Part shown: piece after piece, positions 25,185 to 34,552 of the stretch | How the letters are laid out: every line of letters begins with the position of its first letter | How positions within the stretch are numbered: the first letter of the stretch is position 1 | Source of the DNA: Burkholderia ubonensis | GTDB taxonomy: Bacteria; Pseudomonadota; Gammaproteobacteria; Burkholderiales; Burkholderiaceae | Length of the DNA stretch: 64,000 bases | Reading direction: 5' to 3' | Assembly: GCF_902833085.1 (NCBI RefSeq) | Contig: NZ_CADFEB010000001.1 | Location: 124,001 to 188,000, forward strand | Position numbers and translations under genes: made by a program | Notes under the pieces: generated by a model | Databases searched by the model: none | The model's input: the letters and a program-made list of their open reading frames with translations, nothing else | What the model was told of the DNA's origin: nothing

Positions 25185-26105
25185 GTGAGCCGAAACGCCA
25201 TTCAGTGGACCGGGGTTTTCCCGGCCGTCAGCACCCAGTTCAAGCCGGACTTTTCCCTCGACATCGACGCCACGCACCGCGTGGTGAAGAACCTGGTGAA
25301 CGACGGCGTGTCGGGCCTCGTGGTCTGCGGCACGGTCGGCGAGAACACGTCGCTGACGACGAGCGAGAAGCTCCAGGTGATCGAGGCCGCGCGCGACGCG
25401 GCCGGCGGCAAGGTGCCGGTGATCGCCGGCATCGCCGAATTCACGACCGAGTTCGCGCGCAACACCGTGCGCGAAGCGCAGCGCGTCGGCGTCGACGGCG
25501 TGATGGTGATGCCGGCGCTCGTCTACTCGGCGAAGCCGCACGAGACCGCCGCGCACTTCCGCGCGGTCGCGACGGGCACCGACCTGCCGGTGATGGTCTA
25601 CAACAACCCGCCGATCTACAAGAACGACGTGACGCCGGACGTGCTGATCGCGCTGCAGGACTGCGAGAACATCGTCTGCTTCAAGGATTCGTCGGGCGAC
25701 ACGCGCCGCTTCATCGACCTGCGCAACGCGGTCGGCGACCGCTTCGTGCTGTTCGCGGGCCTCGACGACGTGGTGGTCGAGAGCATTGCCGTGGGCGCCG
25801 AAGGCTGGGTGTCGGGCATGTCGAACGCATTCCCGAAGGAAGGCGAGACGCTGTTCCGCCTCGCGAAGCAGAAGCGTTTCGACGAAGCGCTCGCGCTGTA
25901 CCGCTGGTTCATGCCGCTGCTGCACCTCGATGCACGCCCGGACCTCGTGCAGTGCATCAAGCTGTGCGAAGAGCTGGTCGGCCGCGGCAGCGCGGTCACG
26001 CGCCCGCCGCGCCTCGCGCTGCAAGGCGACACGCTCGCGGAAGTGAAGGCGATCGTCGCGAAGGCGCTCGAAACGCGCCCGGCGCTGCCCGACGTCGGTC
26101 TCTGA
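25185..26105 (+). CDS. lhpC: 1-Pyrroline-4-hydroxy-2-carboxylate deaminase
   Basis: This 306-residue TIM-barrel lyase of the DHDPS/NAL family would deaminate 1-pyrroline-4-hydroxy-2-carboxylate to 2-oxoglutarate semialdehyde. The Schiff-base lysine is in IVCFKDSSGD, the catalytic Tyr in VMVYNNPPIY, and the substrate loop in CGTVGENTSLT. It begins with GTG, preceded by TAGGAG. The assignment to the hydroxyproline branch rather than lysine synthesis rests on the flanking epimerase, dehydrogenase and semialdehyde dehydrogenase. It heads the plus-strand operon. Confidence 0.9.
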   Translation: MSRNAIQWTGVFPAVSTQFKPDFSLDIDATHRVVKNLVNDGVSGLVVCGTVGENTSLTTSEKLQVIEAARDAAGGKVPVIAGIAEFTTEFARNTVREAQRVGVDGVMVMPALVYSAKPHETAAHFRAVATGTDLPVMVYNNPPIYKNDVTPDVLIALQDCENIVCFKDSSGDTRRFIDLRNAVGDRFVLFAGLDDVVVESIAVGAEGWVSGMSNAFPKEGETLFRLAKQKRFDEALALYRWFMPLLHLDARPDLVQCIKLCEELVGRGSAVTRPPRLALQGDTLAEVKAIVAKALETRPALPDVGL

Positions 26106-26293
26106 CCGGCTTCCCCCGGCGGCGGCGCAACGGCTTTCCCCGTCGCGCCGCCGCCCTCGGTCCGGCATGGCCCGCACGGGCCCGCCCCGGTCGATCGAAC
26201 CGGGCGCCGCCGGCCGGCAGGCGCGCGCCGCCGCTCCGCCGAAGCGCGGCGCGGTTTCCGCCTGTGCCGACATTCCCATAGGAGACAAAGCCC

Positions 26294-27919
26294 ATGCCAG
26301 GCCAAGGCAATGCACAACCGTCCGTGCCGCTTTCCCGTTCCGCGCACCCCGACGCGGGTCACGGCAAGTTCAAGAAACAGCTGTCGCTGACCGACCTCAC
26401 GTTCATCGGTCTCGGCGCCATCTTTGGGTCGGGGTGGCTGTTCGCCGCCAGTCACGTATCGACGATCGCGGGCCCGGCCGGCATCTTCTCGTGGCTGCTC
26501 GGCGGCTTCGCCGTGCTGCTGCTCGGCATCGTCTACTGCGAGCTCGGCGCCGCGCTGCCGCGCGCGGGCGGCGTGGTCCGCTATCCGGTGTTCTCGCACG
26601 GGCCGCTGCTCGGCTACCTGATGGGCTTCATCACGCTGATCGCCTTTTCGAGCCTGATCGCGATCGAAGTCGTCGCCGCGCGCCAGTATGCGGCCGCATG
26701 GTTCCCGGGGCTGACGGTCGAAGGGTCGAGCGACCCGACCACGCTCGGCTGGCTCGTGCAGGCAGCGCTCCTCGGTTTCTTCTTCTACCTGAACTATTCC
26801 AGCGTGAAGACGTTCGCGAAGGCGAACAACATCATCAGCCTCTTCAAGTTCATCGTGCCGCTCGCGGTGATCGCGGTGCTGTTCACGTTCTTCAAGCCCG
26901 CGAACCTGACCGTGCACGGCTTCGCGCCGTTCGGCATGCCGGGCATCGAGATGGCGGTGTCCGCCGGCGGCATCATCTTCGCGTACCTCGGGCTCACGCC
27001 GATCGTGTCGGTCGCGAGCGAGGTGCGCAACCCGCAGCGCACGATCCCGATCGCGCTGATCCTGTCGATCCTGCTGTCGACGCTGATCTACGTGCTGCTG
27101 CAGCTCGCGTTCATCGGCAGCATTCCGACGGACATGCTCGCCGCCGGCTGGCACGACGTCAGCAAGGCGTTCTCGCTGCCGTACCGCGACATCGCGCTCG
27201 CGCTCGGCGTCGGCTGGCTCGCGGTGATGGTCGTCGCCGACGCGATGATCTCGCCGAGCGGCTGCGGCAACATCTACATGAACGCGACGCCGCGCGTCGT
27301 CTACGGCTGGGCGAAGACCGGCACGTTCTTCAAGGTGTTCACGCGCATCGACGAGGCGTCCGGCATTCCGCGCGCGGGCCTGTGGCTCACCTTCGGCCTC
27401 GCGATCTTCTGGACCATGCCGTTCCCGTCGTGGGAAGCGCTGATCAACATCGTGTCGGCCGCGCTGGTGCTCAGCTACGCGGTCGCGCCGGTGTCGGTCG
27501 CAGCACTGCGCCGCACCGCGCCCGACCTGCCGCGGCCGTTCCGCGCGAGCGCGTTCGCGATCACCGGCCCCGCGTCGTTCGTGATCGCCGCGCTGATCGT
27601 CTACTGGTCGGGCTGGAGCACCGTGTCCTGGCTGCTCGGCCTGCAGATCGCGATGTTCGTCATCTATCTCGCGTGCCGCCGCTGGGTGCCGACCGCCCAC
27701 CTGAGCCTCGCCGAACAGGTGCGCTCGTCGGCGTGGCTGATCGCGTTCTATGCGGCAATGATCGTCGCGTCGTATTTCGGCGGCTTCGGCGGCACGGGCC
27801 AGCTCGCGCATCCGTACGACACGCTCGTCGTCGCGGCGATCGCGCTCGTCATCTATTACTGGGGCGCGCATACCGGCGTGCCGTCCGCGAAGCTGCAGCT
27901 CGAGGACGACGAAGGCTGA
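26294..27919 (+). CDS. APC-family amino-acid permease, probable hydroxyproline transporter
   Basis: This 541-residue inner-membrane protein has about 12-14 helices and APC superfamily features: [19 protein letters not shown] in helix 1, [13 protein letters not shown] loop ([16 protein letters not shown]), and the helix-6 segment [26 protein letters not shown] precedes its ATG. Lying between the deaminase and semialdehyde dehydrogenase genes, it probably imports hydroxyproline or proline. The 188 bases before it hold no other gene. Confidence 0.88.
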   Translation: MPGQGNAQPSVPLSRSAHPDAGHGKFKKQLSLTDLTFIGLGAIFGSGWLFAASHVSTIAGPAGIFSWLLGGFAVLLLGIVYCELGAALPRAGGVVRYPVFSHGPLLGYLMGFITLIAFSSLIAIEVVAARQYAAAWFPGLTVEGSSDPTTLGWLVQAALLGFFFYLNYSSVKTFAKANNIISLFKFIVPLAVIAVLFTFFKPANLTVHGFAPFGMPGIEMAVSAGGIIFAYLGLTPIVSVASEVRNPQRTIPIALILSILLSTLIYVLLQLAFIGSIPTDMLAAGWHDVSKAFSLPYRDIALALGVGWLAVMVVADAMISPSGCGNIYMNATPRVVYGWAKTGTFFKVFTRIDEASGIPRAGLWLTFGLAIFWTMPFPSWEALINIVSAALVLSYAVAPVSVAALRRTAPDLPRPFRASAFAITGPASFVIAALIVYWSGWSTVSWLLGLQIAMFVIYLACRRWVPTAHLSLAEQVRSSAWLIAFYAAMIVASYFGGFGGTGQLAHPYDTLVVAAIALVIYYWGAHTGVPSAKLQLEDDEG

Positions 27920-27943
27920 CGCCCCCTTCCCTTTTTTCTCATC

Positions 27944-27974
27944 GGCCGGGCCGCTCGCCCGGCCCGCACTTTTT
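27944..27974 (+). terminator. GC-rich hairpin with T run between permease and dehydrogenase
   Basis: GGCCGGGC pairs with GCCCGGCC over a five-base loop, followed after a few bases by TTTTT (27970-27974). It lies between two co-directional catabolic genes, so it could cause partial termination rather than end the operon. Confidence 0.55.
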
Positions 27975-27986
27975 CCGAGGAGAACC

Positions 27987-29582
27987 ATGCGACTCACAGG
28001 TCAGCTTTTGATCGGCTCCGCTGCCGTCACCGGGCAGAACGGCACCCTCCACGCGATCGCCGCCGCGACCGGCGAACGGCTCGAACCCGCATTCGGCGGC
28101 GCGAGCCTGCACGACCTGGAGACGGCCTGCGCGCTCGCCGACGACGCGTTCGACGCGTATCGCGAGACGAGCCTCGAAGCGCGCGCCGCGTTTCTCGACG
28201 CGATCGGCCGCAACATCATGGCGCTCGGCGACGAACTGATCGAGCGCTGCGTCGCCGAATCGGGGCTGCCGCGCGCACGCGTCGAAGGCGAGCGCGGCCG
28301 CACGGTCGGCCAGCTCGGGCTGTTCGCGTCGGTCGTGCGCGACGGCGGCTTCCTCGACGCGCGCATCGATCCCGCCCGCCCCGACCGCAAGCCGCTGCCG
28401 CGCGTCGACCTGCGGCTGCGCAACGTCGCGATCGGGCCGGTTGCCGTGTTCGGCGCGTCGAACTTCCCGCTCGCGTTTTCGGTTGCGGGCGGCGACACGG
28501 CGTCGGCGCTCGCGGCCGGCTGCCCGGTGATCGTCAAGGCGCATTCCGCGCATCCGGGCACGTCGGAGCTCGTCGGCCGCGCGATCCAGCAGGCGGTGCG
28601 CGAGTGCGGCTTGCCGGCCGGCGTGTTCTCGCTGCTGTTCGACGCGTCGCGCGAGATCGGCCAGGCGCTCGTCGCCGATCCGCGCATCAAGGCGGTCGGC
28701 TTCACCGGCTCGCGCCGCGGCGGCGTCGCGCTGATGCAAATCGCGGCCCAGCGCGACGAGCCGATTCCCGTCTACGCGGAAATGAGCTCGATCAACCCGG
28801 TGCTGCTGCTGCCCGACGCGCTCGCCGCGCGGCACGATGCGATCGCGCAGCAGTTCGTCGCGTCGCTGACGCTCGGCGCCGGCCAGTTCTGCACGAACCC
28901 GGGCCTCGTGCTCAGCGTCGACGGACCCGCGCTGCGCGCGTTCGAGGCAGCCGCGGCGGCCGCGGCGCGCGCTGCTGCTGCGGCGACGATGCTGACGCCG
29001 CACATCCACGCGAGCTACTGCGACGGCGTCGCGCGCCTGCGTGCGCATGCTGCCGTCGACACGCTCGCCGAAGGCGTCGAAGGCGACCGCTACCAGGCGC
29101 GCGCCGCGCTGTTCGCGACATCGGCCGATGCGTTCATCGCGCGCCACGAACTGCGCGACGAAGTGTTCGGCCCCGCGTCGCTGATCGTCCGCTGCCCGGA
29201 CGCCGACACGCTGCACCGCGTGCTGAAGTCGCTCGAAGGCCAGTTGACGATCGCCGCACATCTCGCCGACGGCGACGCCCCGCTGTTCGCGAAGCTGCTG
29301 CCGACGCTCGAACGCAAGGCCGGCCGGATTCTCGTCAACGGCTTCGGCACCGGCGTCGAGGTCGGGCATGCGATGGTGCACGGCGGCCCGTTCCCGGCCA
29401 CGTCCGACACGCGCACGACGTCGGTCGGCGCACGCGCGATCGAACGCTTCCTGCGCCCGGTGTCGTATCAGGACGTGCCCGCCGCGCTGCTGCCGGCGGC
29501 GCTGCGCGACGGCAATCCGCTGCACGTCGCGCAGCGCATCGACGGCGTCGTGGTGCTGCCGAAGGAGGCGCGCGATGTCTGA
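27987..29582 (+). CDS. 2-Oxoglutarate semialdehyde dehydrogenase
   Basis: This 531-residue NAD(P)-dependent aldehyde dehydrogenase would oxidise 2,5-dioxopentanoate to 2-oxoglutarate, the last step of hydroxyproline use. The catalytic Cys is in [14 protein letters not shown], the general-base Glu in [10 protein letters not shown], and the cofactor-binding loop in GFTGSRRGG. Length and the [20 protein letters not shown] segment fit the KGSADH branch used for hydroxyproline and sugar acids. CGAGGAG precedes the ATG, and its stop is overlapped by the next gene by 8 bases. Confidence 0.9.
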   Translation: MRLTGQLLIGSAAVTGQNGTLHAIAAATGERLEPAFGGASLHDLETACALADDAFDAYRETSLEARAAFLDAIGRNIMALGDELIERCVAESGLPRARVEGERGRTVGQLGLFASVVRDGGFLDARIDPARPDRKPLPRVDLRLRNVAIGPVAVFGASNFPLAFSVAGGDTASALAAGCPVIVKAHSAHPGTSELVGRAIQQAVRECGLPAGVFSLLFDASREIGQALVADPRIKAVGFTGSRRGGVALMQIAAQRDEPIPVYAEMSSINPVLLLPDALAARHDAIAQQFVASLTLGAGQFCTNPGLVLSVDGPALRAFEAAAAAAARAAAAATMLTPHIHASYCDGVARLRAHAAVDTLAEGVEGDRYQARAALFATSADAFIARHELRDEVFGPASLIVRCPDADTLHRVLKSLEGQLTIAAHLADGDAPLFAKLLPTLERKAGRILVNGFGTGVEVGHAMVHGGPFPATSDTRTTSVGARAIERFLRPVSYQDVPAALLPAALRDGNPLHVAQRIDGVVVLPKEARDV

Positions 29583-30594
29583 CGCGAACGAAGTCGTCCT
29601 GTCGCTCGACGACGTGCACGCGCTCGCGCTGCGCGTGCTGACCCGCCACGGGATGTCCGACGCGCATGCGCGCGCGATCGCGAACGTGATCACGCAAGGC
29701 CAGCGCGACGAATGCCATTCGCACGGCGTGTACCGGCTGCTCGTCTGCGTGCGCTCGCTGAAAAAGGGCAAGGTCGATCCGCAGGCCATACCGACGCTGC
29801 GCCGGCTGTCGGCGTCGATCGTCGCGGTCGACGCGCATCGCGGCTTCTCGCTGCTGAGCTTCGAGACGGGCCTGCCGGTGCTGGTTGAAATGGCGAAGCA
29901 GCACGGCATCGCGGCGATGGTGATCAACCATTGCTATCACTTCTCCGCGCTGTGGCCCGAGGTCGAGGCGATCGCTGCCGAGGGTCTCGCCGGCATCGCG
30001 ATGAATCCGAGCCATAGCTGGGTCGCGCCGGAAGGCGGCAACCGGCCTGTGTTCGGCACCAATCCGATCGCGTTCGCGTGGCCGCGGCCGGGCGGCCTGC
30101 CGTTCGTGTTCGATTTCGCGACGAGCGCGATCGCGCGCGGCGACATCGAGCTGCACGCGAAGCAAGGCAAGCCGATCCCGCCGCACTGGGCGATCGACGC
30201 CGACGGCCGGCCGACCACCGACCCGAAGGCCGCGCTGCAGGGCGCGATGCGCACGTTCGGCGGCCACAAGGGTTCGGCCCTCGCGGCGATGGTCGAGCTG
30301 CTCGGCGGCGCGCTGATCGGCGACCTGACGAGCCAGGAGTCGATGGCCTTCGACGAGGGCGTCGGCGCGACGCCGTGCCATGGCGAGCTCGTGATCGCGT
30401 TCGACCCCAAGGTGTTCCTCGGCAACGATCTCGACGCGGGGCTCGCGCGCGGCGAACGGATGCTCGAATCGATCGTCGCGCAGGGCGCGCGGCTGCCGTC
30501 GCAACGGCGCTTCGACGCCCGCGCGCGCAGCGCGGCGAACGGCGTGCGGATTCCACGGCCGCTTTACGAGGAAATCCTCGCGCTGCTCGATTGA
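29575..30594 (+). CDS. Ldh2/MDH2-family reductase, probably 1-pyrroline-2-carboxylate reductase
   Basis: This 339-residue NAD(P)H-dependent oxidoreductase belongs to the DpkA/malate-lactate dehydrogenase family. Characteristic elements are [15 protein letters not shown] with the catalytic His, [12 protein letters not shown], and [15 protein letters not shown]. In hydroxyproline clusters this family reduces 1-pyrroline-2-carboxylate (formed from dehydrated hydroxyprolines) to L-proline. The ATG at 29575 follows AAGGAGG and overlaps the aldehyde dehydrogenase stop by 8 bases, so it belongs to the same operon; the longer frame upstream is a shadow. Confidence 0.86.
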   Translation: MSDANEVVLSLDDVHALALRVLTRHGMSDAHARAIANVITQGQRDECHSHGVYRLLVCVRSLKKGKVDPQAIPTLRRLSASIVAVDAHRGFSLLSFETGLPVLVEMAKQHGIAAMVINHCYHFSALWPEVEAIAAEGLAGIAMNPSHSWVAPEGGNRPVFGTNPIAFAWPRPGGLPFVFDFATSAIARGDIELHAKQGKPIPPHWAIDADGRPTTDPKAALQGAMRTFGGHKGSALAAMVELLGGALIGDLTSQESMAFDEGVGATPCHGELVIAFDPKVFLGNDLDAGLARGERMLESIVAQGARLPSQRRFDARARSAANGVRIPRPLYEEILALLD

Positions 30595-30604
30595 TACGCG
30601 ACAC

Positions 30605-30639
30605 GCATCGTCCGCGGGTGCAATGCTTGCGGACGATGC
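30605..30639 (+). terminator. Terminator-like hairpin after the hydroxyproline operon
   Basis: GCATCGTCCGC (30605-30615) pairs perfectly with GCGGACGATGC (30629-30639) around a 13-base loop, 10 bases past the last stop. No T run follows, so factor-dependent termination is more likely. Confidence 0.6.
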
Positions 30640-30828
30640 GGTTCCGCCCGCTGTTACGTGCTTCCCTTCCTCCGGTCGTCTCCGCTTTCCCGCCACGCAC
30701 GACCGCTGCGCGTTCGCGCACCTTAAGGCTGTCATAAGGCTCGCGCTACGATGATGCCGTCAGCAGCGGCCCGTCGCCCCGTTCGTCGTGCCGCGCCCCG
30801 CTCAACTGATTCGCCCGAAGGAGTCGCC

Positions 30829-31362
30829 ATGTCCGATACCCCGCGCCAGACCGCCCGCCACGACCGGCTCACACGCCTGTTCCACTGGAGCACGGTGCTG
30901 CTGGTGGCCGCCCAGTTCGCCATCGGCTGGACCATGCCGGACGTCCACGGCACTGCGCCGCCGCTCGGACTGGTGCTGCTGCACGTGAACCTGGGCGTGT
31001 TGCTGCTGCTGATCGCTGCGCCGCGCCTGCTGTGGTCCGGCGCACGCAAGCCCATCGCGCCGGTCGAGCAGTCTCCGGCACTGGCGTTCATTGCGAACGT
31101 CACGCACAAGCTGCTTTACGCGTCGCTGATCGTGGTGCCGGTGCTCGGCTGGCTGAACGCGAACGGCCGCACCTGGCATGTCGGGCTCGGCAACGCGCTT
31201 CCGTTGCCGGCGATCGCCGCGCCGCATACGCTCGGCGCGTCGATCGGCGAGTTGCACAGCGCGTGGGCAACCGCGCTCGCGATCCTGATCGGCCTGCATG
31301 CGTGCGCGGCGCTTGCACACCGCTTCGTCATGAAGGACGGCGTGCTCGCACGGATGCTCTGA
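30829..31362 (+). CDS. Cytochrome b561 family protein
   Basis: This 177-residue inner-membrane di-haem cytochrome has four predicted helices. Haem-ligand histidines are in LTRLFHWSTVLL (helix 1), LVLLHVNLGVLLL (helix 2), THKLLYASLIVVPVLGW (helix 3) and LHSAWATALAILIGLHACAAL (split over helix 4). CybB-type proteins oxidise ubiquinol and pass electrons to periplasmic acceptors, including superoxide. GAAGGAG precedes the ATG at 30829. It is a single-gene unit ended by a clear terminator. Confidence 0.9.
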   Translation: MSDTPRQTARHDRLTRLFHWSTVLLVAAQFAIGWTMPDVHGTAPPLGLVLLHVNLGVLLLLIAAPRLLWSGARKPIAPVEQSPALAFIANVTHKLLYASLIVVPVLGWLNANGRTWHVGLGNALPLPAIAAPHTLGASIGELHSAWATALAILIGLHACAALAHRFVMKDGVLARML

Positions 31363-31438
31363 CGCACGGTTCGGTTCCACGCGAAGCGATGTCGTGCCCG
31401 CCGGCGTCCGCCGCCGACGGCACGCATCGTCCGCTTTC

Positions 31439-31463
31439 AGCCCGGCGCATCCGGGCTCTTTTT
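31439..31463 (+). terminator. Rho-independent terminator of the cytochrome b561 gene
   Basis: AGCCCGG (31439-31445) and CCGGGCT (31451-31457) form a stem with a CGCAT loop, followed by CTTTTT. It lies between convergent genes. Confidence 0.85.
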
Positions 31464-31514
31464 GCGTCGCACTTTTTTGCGTCGCGCTTCGGTCGGGCGG
31501 CAAGCCCGATCCCG

Positions 31515-32375
31515 TCACTCGTGCCGGAATTCCCCGCCGCGTGCGCCGCCACCGCCACCTCCGCCTTGCCGGCCGTCGAAGCTGCCGCGTTCGCCACCGC
31601 CACCGCCTTGCCGACCGCCGAAGCTGCCGCGTTCGCCGCCTCCGCCGCCTTGACGGCCTTGCGGCGGCATCACGACGGCTGGCGCCGGAGCGTGCGTGGT
31701 GGCCGCCGGGCCCGGCGCGCGCACGTTCCCGCCGCCTTGCGGCGCGGGCATCGGTGCCGGCGCCGGCATCGGGGCCGGAGCCGGCGTGCGGATGCCGCCG
31801 GTCCAGCCGCCGCGCGTGGCCGACGGCCGCGTATCGTGGCCGCCGTCACGCCCGCCGTGCTCGGGCGGCCGCCCGCCCACGCCCGGCATCACGACCGCCG
31901 GCGGCTCGTTCAGTTGCGGATGACCGCGTCCCGGCCCGACACCGCCCGGGCCGATACGCGGCTCGGCGTGGCGGTGCATGAAGCGGTCGCGGTCGTGGAA
32001 GAACGGCCGGTCGCGATAGAAATTGTCCCAGTACGGCACGATCGCGAACGCCACGATCGGAAAGCCGATCTCGGCCCCGTAATCAAGCAGCGGCACCTCC
32101 CCGCCCTGGTACGAATAGTCGAGCAGCCCCGCGTAAATCCACCCGCGCAAGCCCGGCACGGCGACGTCGCACCACGTGTAATCGCTGATGCAGCCGATCA
32201 CGGACACCAGCGTGCCCTCCGGAAGCTGCGCGACGAGCGGATAGTCCGGCGCCGGCCCTGCCCGCAGGTTGGCCGGTGCGTTCGTGTACGCCGCGGTCTG
32301 CGCGTCGGCCGCGCCCGGCACGCCCAGCAGGCCGAAAAGGACGATGCACAGGCATCGGACGATCGTGTTTCTCAT
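31515..32375 (-). CDS. Exported SH3-domain protein with Gly-rich repeat tail
   Basis: This 286-residue protein has a signal peptide (cleavage after GAADA), a bacterial SH3_3 domain (residues 27-90: ANLRAGPAPDYPLVAQLPEG and GLRGWIYAGLLDYSYQG), then a His/Asp/Arg segment and a long Pro/Gly-rich tail. The tail includes APAPMPAPAPMPAPQ and repeats of GGGGGERGSF. SH3_3 domains usually bind peptidoglycan, so it is probably a cell-wall-associated periplasmic protein. It may be expressed with the similarly Gly-rich lipoprotein gene just upstream, 66 bases away on the same strand. Confidence 0.8.
   Translation of the reverse strand: MRNTIVRCLCIVLFGLLGVPGAADAQTAAYTNAPANLRAGPAPDYPLVAQLPEGTLVSVIGCISDYTWCDVAVPGLRGWIYAGLLDYSYQGGEVPLLDYGAEIGFPIVAFAIVPYWDNFYRDRPFFHDRDRFMHRHAEPRIGPGGVGPGRGHPQLNEPPAVVMPGVGGRPPEHGGRDGGHDTRPSATRGGWTGGIRTPAPAPMPAPAPMPAPQGGGNVRAPGPAATTHAPAPAVVMPPQGRQGGGGGERGSFGGRQGGGGGERGSFDGRQGGGGGGGARGGEFRHE
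31566..31664 (-). repeat. 42-bp tandem repeat in the SH3 protein gene
   Basis: Units begin at 31566 and 31608, with a third diverging copy from 31650. Each 42-bp unit encodes 14 residues of the type GGGGGERGSF(D/G)GRQ. The period is a multiple of three, so changes in copy number would lengthen or shorten the tail without a frameshift. Confidence 0.8.
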
Positions 32376-32441
32376 GGCATTCTCCTGCGCCGCTCAGGCG
32401 CGCATCGCGTCATCGGATGTCGCGCCGCCACCGCCCGCGGC

Positions 32442-32861
32442 TCAGCGCCCATGCCCGCCGCCGAAATGACCGGTGTTCCAGTGGCCGCCGCCGCCCCAAT
32501 GTCCGCCGCCCCAGTGCCCACCGCCCATGTGGTGATGATGGAAGTGGCCGCCGCCAAATCGGCCGCTGAACCCGAAGCCGATCGCGAGCGGCGGCCAGCA
32601 GCAGTCATACCATCCGGGGTAGTAATACGGATACGGATACGGTGCATAGACCGGTGCCGGATAGACGGGCACGGTCGTGGCCATCACATCCGGCGGCGTG
32701 GTTGCATCGTCCGGCGTGGCGGGCGCCTGCGATACCGTCGCCGGTGCGTAATACGGCGTGGTGTACGGCGCGTAGCCGTACGGACTCGAGTAATAGCAGC
32801 CGCCGAGCGTCAGCGCAGCCAGCGCAACGGCAGCGGGCCTGATCGCGGAAATCGGTTTCAT
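32442..32861 (-). CDS. Gly/His-rich lipoprotein
   Basis: This 139-residue lipoprotein has a signal peptide ending in a lipobox (TLGGC, Cys22), a Tyr/Pro-rich middle (YAPYPYPYYYPGWYD) and a C-terminal low-complexity tail of GGGHW-type repeats with HHHH. The His-rich tail could bind metal ions; the function is otherwise unknown. It is probably co-transcribed with the SH3 protein downstream. Its promoter must lie in the 153 bases between 32862 and 33014. Confidence 0.75.
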   Translation of the reverse strand: MKPISAIRPAAVALAALTLGGCYYSSPYGYAPYTTPYYAPATVSQAPATPDDATTPPDVMATTVPVYPAPVYAPYPYPYYYPGWYDCCWPPLAIGFGFSGRFGGGHFHHHHMGGGHWGGGHWGGGGHWNTGHFGGGHGR

Positions 32862-33014
32862 GTCACGCTCCGGCAGAATCGGCGCGACGCAATCCGGCGC
32901 GCGCCCACGCTTCTAGCTTATGTCTCCCGCACATTTCGGTACGTATGATCGGTTACTGTTTGTTTCATGCGCCGGCGGGCCGGCTCGCGCCGCCGAAACA
33001 CGCTCCGGCCGGCG

Positions 33015-34151
33015 TCAGTCCCGCAGCGTCAGCATCCCGGTCGCATCCGCGCGCACGTGCGTGCCGAACACCGCGCTTTCCCGTTCGAGCGTGTCGGCGA
33101 GCCACGCGACGCCCTCGTCCGGCGCGCGACGCACGCTCAGTTGCCGGATCTGCATCGGCGCCATGAACAGCTCGCACAGCGCGCCGCTTGCCGTGTCGAC
33201 CAGCGGGAAGTACATCAGCGCGAGATCGGGCCGGTACGCGCGGTAGCCGGCAATGCCTTCGTAGTCGTTCAGGAAATCGCCGCAGCCGTAGAGGATCAAG
33301 CGGCCGCGATAGCGTTCGATCCCGCGCACGTGATGCGACGAATGGCCGTACACGATGTCGACGCCGCCGGTGTCGATCAACTGGTGCGCGAATGCGCGCT
33401 CGTCGGCGCTCGCCGCGTATCCCCAGTTGCCGCCCCAATGCAGCGACACGACGTTCACGTCGCCGGCCGCGCGCCGGGCTTCAGCGAGGCCGCTGCCGAT
33501 CGCCTCCGCACGCTCCGGCGACAGGTCCGGCAGCAGGTTCACGCCCGCGTGCGGGCCACGCGCGGCCCATGTGTCGGGCACGCCCGCGCTCGGCAACGCG
33601 AACGCGCTGATGCGGACCCGCACGCCGCCCGCGCACTCGACGACGGCCGGCGCGGCCGCCTCCGCTGCGTCGCGCCCCGCGCCGACTGGCCGGATTCCCG
33701 CGCGCACGAGCGTCGCGAGCGTGTCGCCGAGGCCTGTGCGCCCCCAGTCCAGTGTGTGATTGTTCGCGAGCACGCAGCAGTCGAGGCCCGCGCGCAGCAG
33801 GCAGCCGACATTGTCCGGATGCATCCGGTACAGCACCGTCTTGCCGGGCCAGCGGTCGCCGCTGGTGGTGACGGCCGTCTCCAGATTGACGATCCGCGCG
33901 TCCGGCCGCACGTGTTCGAGCACGCCGAGCGCGTCGCCCCATGGATACGCGTCGTCGCGCGCGGACGGCAGCCGGCCGTTCACCTGCTCGGCGAGCCGCA
34001 CGTAGTCGCGCGCGGAGCCGCAGACCGGCTCGAACAGGCGCGGGTCGCCCGGATGCGGCAGGATCTGGTCGATCCCCCGCCCCGTCATCACGTCGCCGCA
34101 CAGAAACAGGCGCGCGCAGCCGGCGGGCCGCGCGTCGCGTGCCGCGCTCAT
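33015..34151 (-). CDS. CapA-like metallophosphatase-fold protein
   Basis: This 378-residue protein belongs to the CapA/PgsA (poly-gamma-glutamate synthesis) family of calcineurin-fold proteins. Signature segments are LFLCGDVMTGRGID, RIVNLETAVTTSG, VLANNHTLDWG, VVSLHWGGNWGY and IVYGHSSHHVRGIERY, which supply metal-binding residues. It lacks a signal peptide or membrane anchor, unlike the Bacillus capsule protein, and no other capsule ligase genes are nearby, so polymer synthesis should not be assumed. The ATG at 34151 overlaps the stop of the DUF2905 gene by 4 bases. Confidence 0.85.
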   Translation of the reverse strand: MSAARDARPAGCARLFLCGDVMTGRGIDQILPHPGDPRLFEPVCGSARDYVRLAEQVNGRLPSARDDAYPWGDALGVLEHVRPDARIVNLETAVTTSGDRWPGKTVLYRMHPDNVGCLLRAGLDCCVLANNHTLDWGRTGLGDTLATLVRAGIRPVGAGRDAAEAAAPAVVECAGGVRVRISAFALPSAGVPDTWAARGPHAGVNLLPDLSPERAEAIGSGLAEARRAAGDVNVVSLHWGGNWGYAASADERAFAHQLIDTGGVDIVYGHSSHHVRGIERYRGRLILYGCGDFLNDYEGIAGYRAYRPDLALMYFPLVDTASGALCELFMAPMQIRQLSVRRAPDEGVAWLADTLERESAVFGTHVRADATGMLTLRD

Positions 34152-34348
34152 CGCCGCAGCAGCCAGACCAGCACCGTCAGCGCGACCGACAGCACCGCGC
34201 ACGTCGCCAGCGGAACGTAGACGCTGAACCCGTCGCGCACGATGTGGAAGTCGCCCGGCAGGCGGCCGAACGGAATCCGCGCGAGCCAGCGCCAGCCGAG
34301 GCTCGCCGCGATCAGCAGCAATCCGCAGATCAGAAGCGTCCGTTGCAT
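34148..34348 (-). CDS. DUF2905 small membrane protein
   Basis: This 66-residue protein has two hydrophobic helices separated by the family motif RIPFGRLPGDFHIVRDGF. DUF2905 proteins are widespread small inner-membrane proteins of unknown function. The ATG at 34348 is preceded by GGAGGG, which decides the start within a much longer open shadow frame. It overlaps the CapA-like gene and would be translated with it. Confidence 0.85.
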   Translation of the reverse strand: MQRTLLICGLLLIAASLGWRWLARIPFGRLPGDFHIVRDGFSVYVPLATCAVLSVALTVLVWLLRR

Positions 34349-34552
34349 CGCAGCCCTCCTGCGTCGCATCCTTTCGTATAGCGTAACGCCGCGCCGCCGG
34401 GCCGGGGGATCATGACCGCACGCCGACAGCGCCCTGTGCAACGTTTGCCATTGACGCGCATCAATTTTTCGCGTTTTGTGTTCCGGACAATCGTGAATGG
34501 CCCGGACGGCGCGACGCGCCCCTCCGTTTGCACCCAACGCGCTTGATCGCCC

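Noticed and set aside
26167..28011. A plus-strand frame of 614 codons over the amino-acid permease.
   Set aside because: Its product is Arg/Ala-rich without membrane helices, while the other frame gives a perfect APC permease.
31032..32948. A plus-strand frame of 638 codons.
   Set aside because: It spans the end of cytochrome b561, a terminator and the antisense of two exported proteins, so it is a composite shadow.
33015..34151. Capsule (poly-gamma-glutamate) synthesis locus.
   Set aside because: Only a CapA-like protein is present, without signal peptide and without the ligase and membrane partner genes.
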